Below, one piece after another: positions 1-5,998 of a stretch of 6,588 bases of DNA (positions are counted from its first letter, which is position 1; each line of letters starts with the position of its first letter). The stretch covers positions 1-6,588 of the forward strand of contig JAFGWO010000020.1 in NCBI GenBank assembly GCA_016937135.1, given 5' to 3'. The position numbers and the translations under genes were made by a program. The stretch comes from Pseudomonadota bacterium. GTDB lineage: Bacteria > BMS3Abin14. A model generated the notes under the pieces. The model saw nothing but the letters and a program-made list of their open reading frames with translations, did no database searches and was not told the DNA's origin.

Positions 1-194
1 AGCAGGCCCGAAACCACCAGCTGCAGGACCGCATCCCCCAGGTATTCCAGCCTCTGGTTGTCGGGACCCGGGCTTTTGCCCTCCTTGACCGCCGAGGGAT
101 GGGTCAGGGCTTCCACCAGGAGGGAAGGGTTCCGGAAGGTGTACCCCATCCTGTTTTTGATCATGGCGAGGGCTTTTTCATCGCGGTCATCCAA
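1..194 (-). CDS. rnc: Ribonuclease III, N-terminal part (cut by window edge)
   Basis: Double-stranded-RNA endonuclease that in bacteria processes rRNA precursors and structured mRNAs in the cytoplasm. Only the first 64 codons are present. The reading continues leftward out of the window, so the rest of the nuclease domain and the C-terminal dsRNA-binding domain are not seen. Recognition rests on the family pattern: GYTFRNPSLLVEALTHPSA (residues 17-35), followed by the signature helix RLEYLGDAVL (48-57), with metal ligands Glu50 and Asp54. I chose the TTG at 192-194 as start because GAGGAG lies 10 nt upstream and the usual short N-terminal helix is then kept; ATG at codon 11 has no good ribosome site. 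The start overlaps the end of the phosphatase gene by 8 nt, implying translational coupling. One oddity: the signature position usually held by Glu (Glu38 in E. coli) is Gln47. The family assignment is secure; the start is probable. Confidence 0.9.
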   Translation of the reverse strand, partial: MDDRDEKALAMIKNRMGYTFRNPSLLVEALTHPSAVKEGKSPGPDNQRLEYLGDAVLQLVVSGL

Positions 195-999
195 TGGCGA
201 TTATCTCCTCAATGGCTTCCCGGAAACCCTTCGGCCCTGCGCCCTTCGTTCTCGCAGCGGCATCCGGAGGGATTGCGGGATCATGGGAACCGTCGGGCTT
301 CGCGACCAGGAAGCCCCTGTCAACCGCCAGAAGCATGGACAGGTCGTTCTGGCTGTCCCCGACCCCGACGGTCAGGACATCCGGGAATTTCTCCCGGAAA
401 AGGGCGATCAGGATACCCACCGCCCGTCCCTTGTCACACTTTCCCGAAGCGTGGCAGAACCGTCCCCCCCTCGTTATGATCAGACCCCTTTTTTCCGCGA
501 GGGGAACGAGGCGATCAAAATCCTTTTCCTCCTGCAGGACGAAGGGCTCCTCGTATTCCCGGTCCATCGCTCCATCCAGTTCTTCCTGGACCTTCAGACC
601 CGACAGAAGGGAGATCTCCCGGGAGGGCATGTCGCCGAAGCCCCTGACGCGCACACCGGCCTCGAGGGCCGCCTCCCTGAGCTTTTTCCGGACCTCCCCG
701 ATGCCTGTCCCCAGGGGCACCCTCCACTCACCCTTTTCCCGGACCCCTCCCTCCGGGATCCTTTCGAAATACCCTTCCGGGATCACGAGGCCGCATCCGT
801 TTTCGCAGACAAACGGCCCCTCCAGAAAAAGGGCCTTCATCCACCACCGGATTTCCGAGGCGGTTTTGCTGCTCACAGGAACCAGGGGACAACCTCTCCG
901 CAAAAGCAGATCCACGGCAGAAACGGCGAGACGGACGCTGAACGTCTCGTGATCGAGGAGGGTCCCGTCCAGATCGCTGAAAACAACCACCTGTCTCAT
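187..999 (-). CDS. HAD-IIB phosphatase, mannosyl-3-phosphoglycerate phosphatase (MPGP) family
   Basis: A 270-residue cytoplasmic HAD-superfamily hydrolase. Motif I is DLDGT (residues 9-13, with Asp9 as nucleophile and Asp11 as acid/base). Motif II is SSKT (43-46). Motif III is the lysine of CDKGRAV (Lys190). Motif IV is GDSQND (214-219). The stretch between motifs II and III has the size of a C2 cap, giving subclass IIB. The text around motif II (SSKTASE, then CENG and IPEGYF near 65-78) and after motif IV (VAKPDGSHD) resembles the MPGP/YedP branch, which removes phosphate from mannosyl- or glucosyl-3-phosphoglycerate in compatible-solute synthesis. The true substrate is not shown, and no matching glycosyltransferase is in the window. 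The ATG overlaps the EF-G stop as ATGA, with GGTGG 7 nt upstream. The stop overlaps the rnc start by 8 nt. Family assignment is strong; the exact substrate is uncertain. Confidence 0.85.
   Translation of the reverse strand: MRQVVVFSDLDGTLLDHETFSVRLAVSAVDLLLRRGCPLVPVSSKTASEIRWWMKALFLEGPFVCENGCGLVIPEGYFERIPEGGVREKGEWRVPLGTGIGEVRKKLREAALEAGVRVRGFGDMPSREISLLSGLKVQEELDGAMDREYEEPFVLQEEKDFDRLVPLAEKRGLIITRGGRFCHASGKCDKGRAVGILIALFREKFPDVLTVGVGDSQNDLSMLLAVDRGFLVAKPDGSHDPAIPPDAAARTKGAGPKGFREAIEEIIAIG
205..210 (-). promoter_or_regulatory. Shine-Dalgarno site deciding the TTG start of rnc
   Basis: The minus strand reads GAGGAG here, 10 nt before the TTG at 194-192. It lies inside the last codons of the upstream phosphatase gene, so ribosomes finishing that gene would sit directly on this site. 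No equally good site precedes the next in-frame ATG. Confidence 0.55.
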
Positions 1000-3020
1000 G
1001 GTTCTACCACCGGAAGGTAGCGGAACAGTTCCATGGTAAAAGCCCCCCTGCCCTGGGTCAGGGACCGGAGTCTGGTCGTATATCCGAACATCTCTTTCAG
1101 GGGGATGCTGGCCGTGATCCTTTCAAGGGCCCCTTCCTTTTTGACCCCTCCAATGGCGCCGCGCATGAGGGTCAGGCTTCCCATGACCTCCCCCGTAAAC
1201 TCTTCCGGGGTTTCAACCTCGACAGCCATGATCGGCTCGAGGAGGACAGGGCCCGCCTCCCTGAGGCATTGGTTCAGGGCCGAGGAAGCGGCCGCTTTCA
1301 GAGCGATTTCGGTGGATTTTTCCGGGTGATACCGGACGTCGAGGAGGTTCACAAGGATGTCGATGACCGGATAGCCTGCCTTGGCCCCGCTGCCGGCCGC
1401 CTCCAGAGCGGCGGATCGGATCCACCGTCTCGCGTCAGCGGGGAGGGCCCCTTCCTCCAGGGCATCCGTGAACCGGACGTCTCCCGTCCCGGGGGACGGC
1501 TCGACCTGGAGAGTAACCGTAGCCTCGTTTTCCTTGCCGGCGATCTCCCTTAAAAAATGCTCCGTCCTTTTCACCTTCCTTGTGACCGTTTCCCGATAGG
1601 AAACCTGGGGCCGCCCGACCCTTCCCTGGACCTTGAATTCGTCAAAGATCCTCTGCGTCAGGACCTCCAGGTGGAGTTCTCCCATCCCGCTGAGGATGAT
1701 CTGGCCCGTCTCCTCGTCCCTTTTCGCTACGAAAGTGGGATCCTCCTGGGCAAGGACCTCAAGGACTCCCATGAGTTTTTCCTCTTCCCCCGCGCTTCTG
1801 GGTTCGATGGAAACAAAGATCACCGGTTTGGGAAAAACGGGCTCCTCCAGATTGACGGGGTCGGCCGGGTCGGAGATGGTGTCGCCGGTCCTGGCCTTTT
1901 TCAACCCCACCAGGGCCACGATATCGCCCGCCTTCATTTCCCGGATCTCCTCCCGCCTGTTGGCGTGCATCCGGAGGATCTTCATAACCCTTTCGGTGTC
2001 CCCGGTCCTGCCGTTCAAAATCTTTCCCCCGAGCCGGCAGATACCCGAATAGACCCGGACATAAAACAGGGTGGGTCTCCCGGCAAAGGCCATGATCTTG
2101 AAAACCAGCCCGCAAAAGGCCTCCGTTTCCACAAGTGCCCTGGTCCTGGATTCCCCCTTCCAGCTCCCGGTTACAGGGGGAAGGTCGAGGGGGCTGGGCA
2201 GATAGCGATTGACGGCATCCAGAAGGGGCTGGACACCCTTGTTCTTGAGGGCCGACCCGAAAAGGACCGGGACGATGCGACCCCGGATCGTCCCTTCCCG
2301 GATGCTCCCGATGATCATGTCACGGGTTATCTCCCGGCCTTCCAGAAAATGGGAAAGAATGCCGTCGTCCCACTCGGAGAGTTTCTCCACAAGACGATCC
2401 CTTTCCTTCCTGGCGGCATCGGCCACAACTTCCGGGACGGGATTTTTCTCCATCGCATCCCCGTTGGGCCCGCACCAGCGGAGAAATTCCATCCCCGGAA
2501 GATCCACGACTCCTTCGAAATCGGCCCCGTCCCCAACCGGGAGTTGAAGGGGAAGAGGATCCCCTTTCAGCACTTCCCTTATTTCTTTAAGCACCTTTTC
2601 AGGATTAGCTCCCAACCTGTCCATTTTATTAACAAAAACGATTTTTGGAACGCCATACCTGTCCGCCTGCCTCCAGACTTTTTCAGACTGGGGCTGGACC
2701 CCGGCAACCGCACAGAAAACCACCACAGCCCCATCGAGGACCCTGAGGGACCTTTCAACTTCGGCGGTGAAATCGACGTGCCCGGGGGTATCGATGATAT
2801 TGATGATGCAATCCTTCCATTGGCAGGTCGTAGCCGCGGAGGTGATGGTGATGCCTCTTTCCTGTTCCTGAAGCATCCAGTCCATCTGGGCGGACCCCTG
2901 GTCCACCTCACCCATCCGGTGGATCTTCCCTGTATAATAGAGGATCCTCTCGGTGGTCGTGGTTTTCCCGGCGTCTATGTGAGCGATGACCCCGATATTT
3001 CTAAGATTCACTGGCGACAT
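996..3020 (-). CDS. fusA: Elongation factor G, probably EF-G2 (ribosome-recycling) class
   Basis: Translational GTPase of 674 residues, slightly shorter than typical EF-G (about 690-700). The G domain shows AHIDAGKT (13-20), RGITI (55-59), DTPGH (77-81), NKMD (131-134) and GSALKNKG (255-262), so GTP binding and hydrolysis should be intact. Domain III carries the usual [10 protein letters not shown] block near 444-453, and domain V has [16 protein letters not shown] (643-658). Domain IV is divergent: the glycine-rich first loop of translocating EF-G (GGRGQYGHV in E. coli) is replaced by AGKENEATV (494-502), and the second tip loop reads RYHPEKSTE (563-571). This resembles the EF-G2 class (mitochondrial GFM2, spdEFG2), known to split ribosomes with RRF rather than translocate. 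No rpsL, rpsG or tuf genes flank it. I start at ATG 3020 ([10 protein letters not shown]), where family similarity begins. The Shine-Dalgarno there is weak, and the frame stays open 42 codons further upstream. EF-G family is certain; the class is inferred. Confidence 0.93.
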   Translation of the reverse strand: MSPVNLRNIGVIAHIDAGKTTTTERILYYTGKIHRMGEVDQGSAQMDWMLQEQERGITITSAATTCQWKDCIINIIDTPGHVDFTAEVERSLRVLDGAVVVFCAVAGVQPQSEKVWRQADRYGVPKIVFVNKMDRLGANPEKVLKEIREVLKGDPLPLQLPVGDGADFEGVVDLPGMEFLRWCGPNGDAMEKNPVPEVVADAARKERDRLVEKLSEWDDGILSHFLEGREITRDMIIGSIREGTIRGRIVPVLFGSALKNKGVQPLLDAVNRYLPSPLDLPPVTGSWKGESRTRALVETEAFCGLVFKIMAFAGRPTLFYVRVYSGICRLGGKILNGRTGDTERVMKILRMHANRREEIREMKAGDIVALVGLKKARTGDTISDPADPVNLEEPVFPKPVIFVSIEPRSAGEEEKLMGVLEVLAQEDPTFVAKRDEETGQIILSGMGELHLEVLTQRIFDEFKVQGRVGRPQVSYRETVTRKVKRTEHFLREIAGKENEATVTLQVEPSPGTGDVRFTDALEEGALPADARRWIRSAALEAAGSGAKAGYPVIDILVNLLDVRYHPEKSTEIALKAAASSALNQCLREAGPVLLEPIMAVEVETPEEFTGEVMGSLTLMRGAIGGVKKEGALERITASIPLKEMFGYTTRLRSLTQGRGAFTMELFRYLPVVEP

Positions 3021-3144
3021 GGAAAACACCCGCGTTTCTGCAAGGACCTGCGAGTTCCACTGGAAAACCCCCCCGGAAAAAATCCGGAAAGGGCCGGCCC
3101 GGGTGATTCTCAAAGGGGTAAAAGGGGGAAGGTTCCAGGAACAC

Positions 3145-3200
3145 AAAAGAAGAAAAAGTAGAAGTATTACCGATCCCTTGCCGTTCTAATACTTCTGCTT
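3145..3200 (-). terminator. Possible intrinsic terminator: AT-rich hairpin with U-rich tail
   Basis: Arms at 3187-3200 and 3156-3169 pair over 14 positions with one mismatch on the minus-strand transcript (C-A). On the plus strand the same position would be a G-U pair. The loop is 17 nt (3170-3186). After the second arm the minus transcript reads UUUCUUCUUUU (3145-3155). Position and polarity fit termination after the rodZ-like gene, which ends at 3281. The stem is unusually AT-rich for this GC-rich DNA and the U run is interrupted by C, so it could instead be an operator or an mRNA structure ahead of the EF-G gene. Confidence 0.4.
3156..3200. repeat. Inverted repeat AGAAGTATTA / TAATACTTCT with 17-nt spacer
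   Basis: The inner 10 bp are a perfect inverted repeat (3160-3169 and 3187-3196), and the outer 4 bp match except for one position. It stands out as the most AT-rich symmetrical element in the window. This is the same sequence as the terminator candidate, listed separately because the symmetry is directly visible while its role is not. Confidence 0.8.
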
Positions 3201-3280
3201 GCCCTTCGATCAGGCCCTGTCCTTTTTTAACCGGTTCTTTCGCGATGGCCGTTTTTCCCCTCTTCCCCTCTCCTTTCCCG

Positions 3281-4063
3281 TCAAAGGTTATCCCTGGTGA
3301 TCACGTAGCTGGTGATTACCTGCCCCGAGAATCCGGGCGGCCCGAAATTCCTCCCGTTGAGCTCGAAAAGCAGTCCGCCCGCGTTGCCGATGAAAAGAGT
3401 GATCCTCTCCGTGGCGCGCAATCTCACCTCATCCCCCGTTTTCAGGGTGGTTTCCCATGGTTCCGAGGCATCCGTCTGGATGCGAAGCCAGGTCCGCTCG
3501 ATGGCCCGGATCGCAAGATCCAGTTCTTCGACCTCTTCTGGCGCAGGAGGCTCCGGGGCAACCACAGGCGCAGGTTCCTGAGCGGGGACGGGAGCATATG
3601 TGCTCTCGATGGCCGGTTCAGGCGGGGCCGGCTCGGGCTGTGCTGCCAAAGGTTCCGGCTGGGGTGGAACAGGCTCCCCGCTGCGGCCGTTTCCATAAAG
3701 CCAGATCCCTCCCAGAACAAGAAGGAGAAGGATGCCCGCTGTCAGCCACAGGGGAAGGGCCTTTCTGGGACCAGGGCCCTTTTCCTCCCCATCCGGTTCC
3801 TCTTCCTGCAGGTCTGCCGCCATCTCAAGAAAGGGATCGGGGTTTTGCCCCAGTTCCCCGCAGATGGAACGGATAAAACCTTTTACGAAAAAGGGCCCTG
3901 GCAGAAGATCAAGCCTGCCTTCCTCCAGGGCTTGGATGTTCTTCGCCCCGATCCGCGTCCGTGAAGCCAGCTCGGCAACCTCCAGACCCGCCTCGATCCG
4001 GATCTGCCGCAGACTTTCCCCAAGTGTTTTACCCGTGACACGGGTTTCATTCGATAAGGTCAA
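3281..4063 (-). CDS. rodZ: RodZ-like membrane protein (HTH_25 + transmembrane helix + DUF4115-like domain)
   Basis: A 260-residue bitopic inner-membrane protein. RodZ links the actin-like MreB filament to the cell-wall elongation machinery. The N-terminal part (14-82) is a Cro/XRE-type helix-turn-helix of the RodZ kind: LGESLRQIRIEAGL, then RTRIGAKNIQALEEGRLDLLPG and FVKGFIRSI. An acidic linker follows, then one membrane helix at about 103-123 (LPLWLTAGILLLLVLGG). Next comes a long Pro/Ala/Glu-rich periplasmic stretch (about 128-182), and finally a DUF4115-like domain (about 186-260) with the GNAGGLLFELNGR core. The chosen start is TTG at 4061-4063: AGGG lies 5 nt upstream, and this gives a normal N-terminus just before the HTH. 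An ATG at 4150 would force a 104-nt overlap and add a tail unlike the family. The overlap with the TPR gene is 17 nt. mreB/mreC are not in the window, so the role in cell shape is inferred from the family. Confidence 0.87.
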   Translation of the reverse strand: MTLSNETRVTGKTLGESLRQIRIEAGLEVAELASRTRIGAKNIQALEEGRLDLLPGPFFVKGFIRSICGELGQNPDPFLEMAADLQEEEPDGEEKGPGPRKALPLWLTAGILLLLVLGGIWLYGNGRSGEPVPPQPEPLAAQPEPAPPEPAIESTYAPVPAQEPAPVVAPEPPAPEEVEELDLAIRAIERTWLRIQTDASEPWETTLKTGDEVRLRATERITLFIGNAGGLLFELNGRNFGPPGFSGQVITSYVITRDNL

Positions 4064-4820
4064 GATATCCCTGCGCCAGTCTTCCCTCTTCGGATTTCGG
4101 ATCCACGAGGTCCATGACAGCCTTGAATTCTTTTCTGGCCGCCAGCACATCCCGTTCCTTGAAATACACTATACCGAGGTTCAAACGGGCTCCGGAAAAC
4201 CTGGGGATCCTTTCCACAAGGTCCAGAAGGATTTCCTTGGCCCTCGCCGTGTTTCCCTGTTCAAGAAAAATAGTGGCCATTTTGTTTTCCGCGTCCGGAT
4301 GCTGGGGCTTCGTCTCGAGGGCCCTTTTGAGAAAGTCCAAAGCCCTGGCCGGATCCCCTTTTTTGTAATGGGCCCATCCGACGATGGTCATGGCCTTTTC
4401 CGGGGTTTCGTAGGTCACCTCTTCAAGGGCCCTTTCGCCCGCGCTAATGGCCTCGTCGAACTGCCCGGTCTGGAGATAGGAAACGGCCAGGTTGTTGTAG
4501 GCATCCGCATAATGGGGATCCAGTTCGAGGGTCCGCTGAAACTCCTGGATGGCAAGCTCAAGGTCCATTCTCAGCACGTGGAGGGTTCCGAGGGCAAAAT
4601 GCACCTCGGGGTTGTCGGGGATCATGCGGGCGGCCTTGTTCAGTTCAAAATGAGCCATCTCCAGTTGGCCCTTGGTGAGGTAATTGGTTCCGATCTGGAG
4701 ATGGATTTCCCCTTCCCGGGCAATCTCGGCATCCCTTTGCTGTGTCCCGGCGCAGGCAAAGAAAAACATGATCCCAACCAGGACCGCCGGAAACACGATG
4801 GTCTGTCGCAGTCTTGTCAC
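4047..4820 (-). CDS. TPR-repeat lipoprotein, PilF/PilW-like (type IV pilus assembly/stability)
   Basis: A 257-residue exported lipoprotein. The N-terminus has arginines (3, 5), a hydrophobic segment (8-22) and Cys23 in the sequence FFAC, a lipobox with Phe rather than Leu at -3. The mature part is almost entirely tetratricopeptide repeats, about six, beginning near residues 37, 71, 106, 141, 176 and 210. TPR hallmarks include NYLTKGQLEMA, LELDPHYADAYNNLAVSYLQTGQFDEA and GWAHYKKGDPARAL. Six TPRs behind a lipoprotein signal match PilF/PilW, which help the PilQ secretin assemble in the outer membrane. However, TPR lipoproteins are diverse and no pil genes are in the window, so the function is provisional. 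The start is GTG at 4818-4820, with GGAGG 9 nt upstream. It lies 35 nt after the acidic-protein gene and overlaps the rodZ-like gene by 17 nt, so one transcript is likely. Other possibility: a general envelope scaffold. Confidence 0.8.
   Translation of the reverse strand: MTRLRQTIVFPAVLVGIMFFFACAGTQQRDAEIAREGEIHLQIGTNYLTKGQLEMAHFELNKAARMIPDNPEVHFALGTLHVLRMDLELAIQEFQRTLELDPHYADAYNNLAVSYLQTGQFDEAISAGERALEEVTYETPEKAMTIVGWAHYKKGDPARALDFLKRALETKPQHPDAENKMATIFLEQGNTARAKEILLDLVERIPRFSGARLNLGIVYFKERDVLAARKEFKAVMDLVDPKSEEGRLAQGYLDLIE
4069..4072 (-). promoter_or_regulatory. Shine-Dalgarno site deciding the TTG start of the rodZ-like gene
   Basis: AGGG on the minus strand, 5 nt before TTG 4063-4061, within the final codons of the TPR lipoprotein gene. 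No ATG or GTG occurs in frame between this point and the helix-turn-helix, so TTG is the best start in reach. Confidence 0.5.
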
Positions 4821-4829
4821 GTTCTCCCA

Positions 4830-4834
4830 CCTCC
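4830..4834 (-). promoter_or_regulatory. Shine-Dalgarno site for the GTG start of the TPR lipoprotein
   Basis: GGAGG on the minus strand, 9 nt before GTG 4820-4818, in the 35-nt gap after the acidic-protein gene. It supports the GTG start, which is needed to include the complete signal peptide. Confidence 0.55.
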
Positions 4835-4855
4835 CCCTTCCTGGTCGCCAGGAGA

Positions 4856-5863
4856 TCAGAACCGGGACAGGAATTTGATCACCTTCACGCCTAAGGAGCC
4901 CCCCACCTCTTCAGGCGGCACCCTTTCCTCCACGGACGGCGATGCGGCCGCTTCGGGTGAGGCGCCCTCCTCCGGGAGGATGTCTTCAATGATGACCCGT
5001 TCCTCCTGAACCGGCAGGACCTCGAAGTCGGCCTCCGGATTTTCCGCGGCTTCGACCTCGTGAGAAACCACATCCTCCGGTATTTCCGCCTCATTTCCTT
5101 CGGTTTCCGGGGGAGCGGAGCCGTCGACTGGTCCCTCTTCAGGACTCTGGATCTTTTTGCCGGAAATCTTTCTGATCAGTTCCGGTTTCAGGAATGCCTG
5201 TTTGAGGAGACGGTCAAAGTCCTTGTCCTCGTCTACATCCAGATCCTTATCTTCTCCGGGTTCGCTGATGGTTTGGGAGGTTTCGGAAGGGGGCTGCTGC
5301 GTCGGAGAATCCTCGATCCCTTCTCCCTCCCCAACCGCCCGCGCCTCTTGTGCGTCCCCTTCTTCCTCACCCTCAACGAGCACCTCGAACTCAGAGGCTT
5401 CTTCGGCATCTTCATCCCCGAGGACTTCGATGATCTCGCCCAGCTGGATCTCTTCAAGTCCTTCAAGGATGCCGGCCTCCTGGGAATCCGCGGAAAAAAG
5501 GCCGAGATCGTCCATCAGATTCAGGCGATTCTCCGGGGACATGGTATCGAAGGGGACTTCTTCCATGATCCCCCCCATTTCCTCGACGAACTGGAAGGCC
5601 CCGCCGAGGACCTCCTCCCGGCGGGCGGAGTCGTAAGGGTTTTCCTCAAAACGGTAAACAACGTGGACCTGGGGCTCAATCATGAAGAAAATGATGAATG
5701 TCTGAAAAAGGTTTTCCTGACGGCCGGTGACGATATAGACTTCCGATGGCTGGGAAACGTGCTCGCCAACGGACACGCGAAGGGAGCTCATGCCCTTGTG
5801 GATCTGGACGATGTCTTTTTCCTCAAGGGGAGGCCGTTCAATCTGGGTCATAAGTTCGAACAC
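4856..5863 (-). CDS. Unrecognised acidic protein with N-terminal folded domain and basic C-terminal tail
   Basis: I do not recognise this 335-residue protein. Residues about 1-105 look folded: alternating hydrophobic strands (SLRVSVG, EVYIVTG, QTFIIFFMIEP, QVHVVYRF) and a helix (REEVLGGAFQFVEEMGG). From about 111 to 320 roughly 31 percent of residues are Asp or Glu, with many Pro, Ser and Gly, so this part is probably disordered. Two islands break the acid: DFDRLLKQAFLKPELIRKISGKK (215-237, shown as DFDRLLKQAF then LKPELIRKISGKK) and the last residues GVKVIKFLSRF (325-335). Both are basic and amphipathic. There is no signal peptide or clear membrane helix, so I expect it in the cytoplasm. The start is GTG 5861-5863, with AGAGGG 6 nt upstream; ATG five codons in lacks such a site. 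It is first in a cluster with the TPR lipoprotein and RodZ-like genes, which hints at envelope or pilus work. That is inference only. Confidence 0.8.
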   Translation of the reverse strand: MFELMTQIERPPLEEKDIVQIHKGMSSLRVSVGEHVSQPSEVYIVTGRQENLFQTFIIFFMIEPQVHVVYRFEENPYDSARREEVLGGAFQFVEEMGGIMEEVPFDTMSPENRLNLMDDLGLFSADSQEAGILEGLEEIQLGEIIEVLGDEDAEEASEFEVLVEGEEEGDAQEARAVGEGEGIEDSPTQQPPSETSQTISEPGEDKDLDVDEDKDFDRLLKQAFLKPELIRKISGKKIQSPEEGPVDGSAPPETEGNEAEIPEDVVSHEVEAAENPEADFEVLPVQEERVIIEDILPEEGASPEAAASPSVEERVPPEEVGGSLGVKVIKFLSRF

Positions 5864-5998
5864 GGTTTGCCCTCTTTTCCTTTTAGTTCTTCAATTTACC
5901 ATCCGTAAGGGTCCCCATGCAAGAAAGAACGGGTAAAATGGTCAAGGATCAGCAATCCCGCTTATTTTTTCGCGCTGAATCTGGTAAGTTTCTCGGAA
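5864..5998. promoter_or_regulatory. Divergent promoter region between the acidic-protein gene and nadB
   Basis: A 135-bp spacer between two genes facing away from each other, so promoters for both directions should lie here or overlap. Leftward, the best pair is TTGACC (5940-5945) and TTGCAT (5917-5922) with 17-bp spacing. The -35 is good (5 of 6) and the -10 is weak (3 of 6). Rightward, TAAAAT at 5934-5939 resembles a -10 but has no fitting -35. I see no strong operator palindrome. Confidence 0.35.
5870..5875 (-). promoter_or_regulatory. Shine-Dalgarno site for the GTG start of the acidic protein
   Basis: AGAGGG on the minus strand, 6 nt before GTG 5863-5861. Good match and spacing favour GTG over the in-frame ATG at 5851-5849. 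Confidence 0.55.

Larger units (their letters stand above)
3021..3280. other. Intergenic gap between the rodZ-like gene and the EF-G gene
   Basis: A 260-bp stretch without a convincing gene. From the rodZ side it holds a homopyrimidine run (3252-3279), the palindrome AACCGGTT (3229-3236), the AT-rich inverted repeat (3156-3200), GTTCC-A-GGAAC (3132-3142), GGGCCGGCCC (3091-3100), CCGGA-N5-TCCGG (3073-3087) and TTCC-ACT-GGAA (3055-3065). A promoter for the EF-G cluster is expected here, but I find no clear -35/-10 pair. TTGAGA near 3106-3111 on the minus strand lacks a matching -10. Confidence 0.6.

Noticed and set aside
58..1020. Plus-strand open frame (320 codons) across rnc and the phosphatase gene
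   Set aside because: It covers two well-supported genes on the other strand and shows no family motif.
1557..3161. Long plus-strand open frame (534 codons) antisense to the EF-G gene
   Set aside because: The translation has no recognisable domain and is rich in Pro, Gly, His and Asp, as expected from the reverse of a GC-rich gene. The opposite strand encodes an unmistakable EF-G.
4064..4150. ATG at 4150 as start of the RodZ-like gene
   Set aside because: It would overlap the TPR gene by 104 nt and add 29 residues unlike any RodZ N-terminus. TTG 4063 has a good ribosome site.
4841..4851. Small palindrome CTGG-TCG-CCAG between the acidic-protein and TPR genes
   Set aside because: A 4-bp stem with no U run is too weak for a terminator, and the two genes look cotranscribed.
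3732..5009. Plus-strand open frame (425 codons) opposite the TPR and RodZ-like genes
   Set aside because: It spans two genes with clear TPR and RodZ features on the minus strand, and has no motif of its own.
5060..5908. Plus-strand open frame (282 codons) opposite the acidic-protein gene
   Set aside because: It is Phe/Leu-rich, as expected when Glu/Asp-rich codons are read in reverse. The minus-strand frame has a Shine-Dalgarno, correct spacing to the next gene and a biased, protein-like composition.
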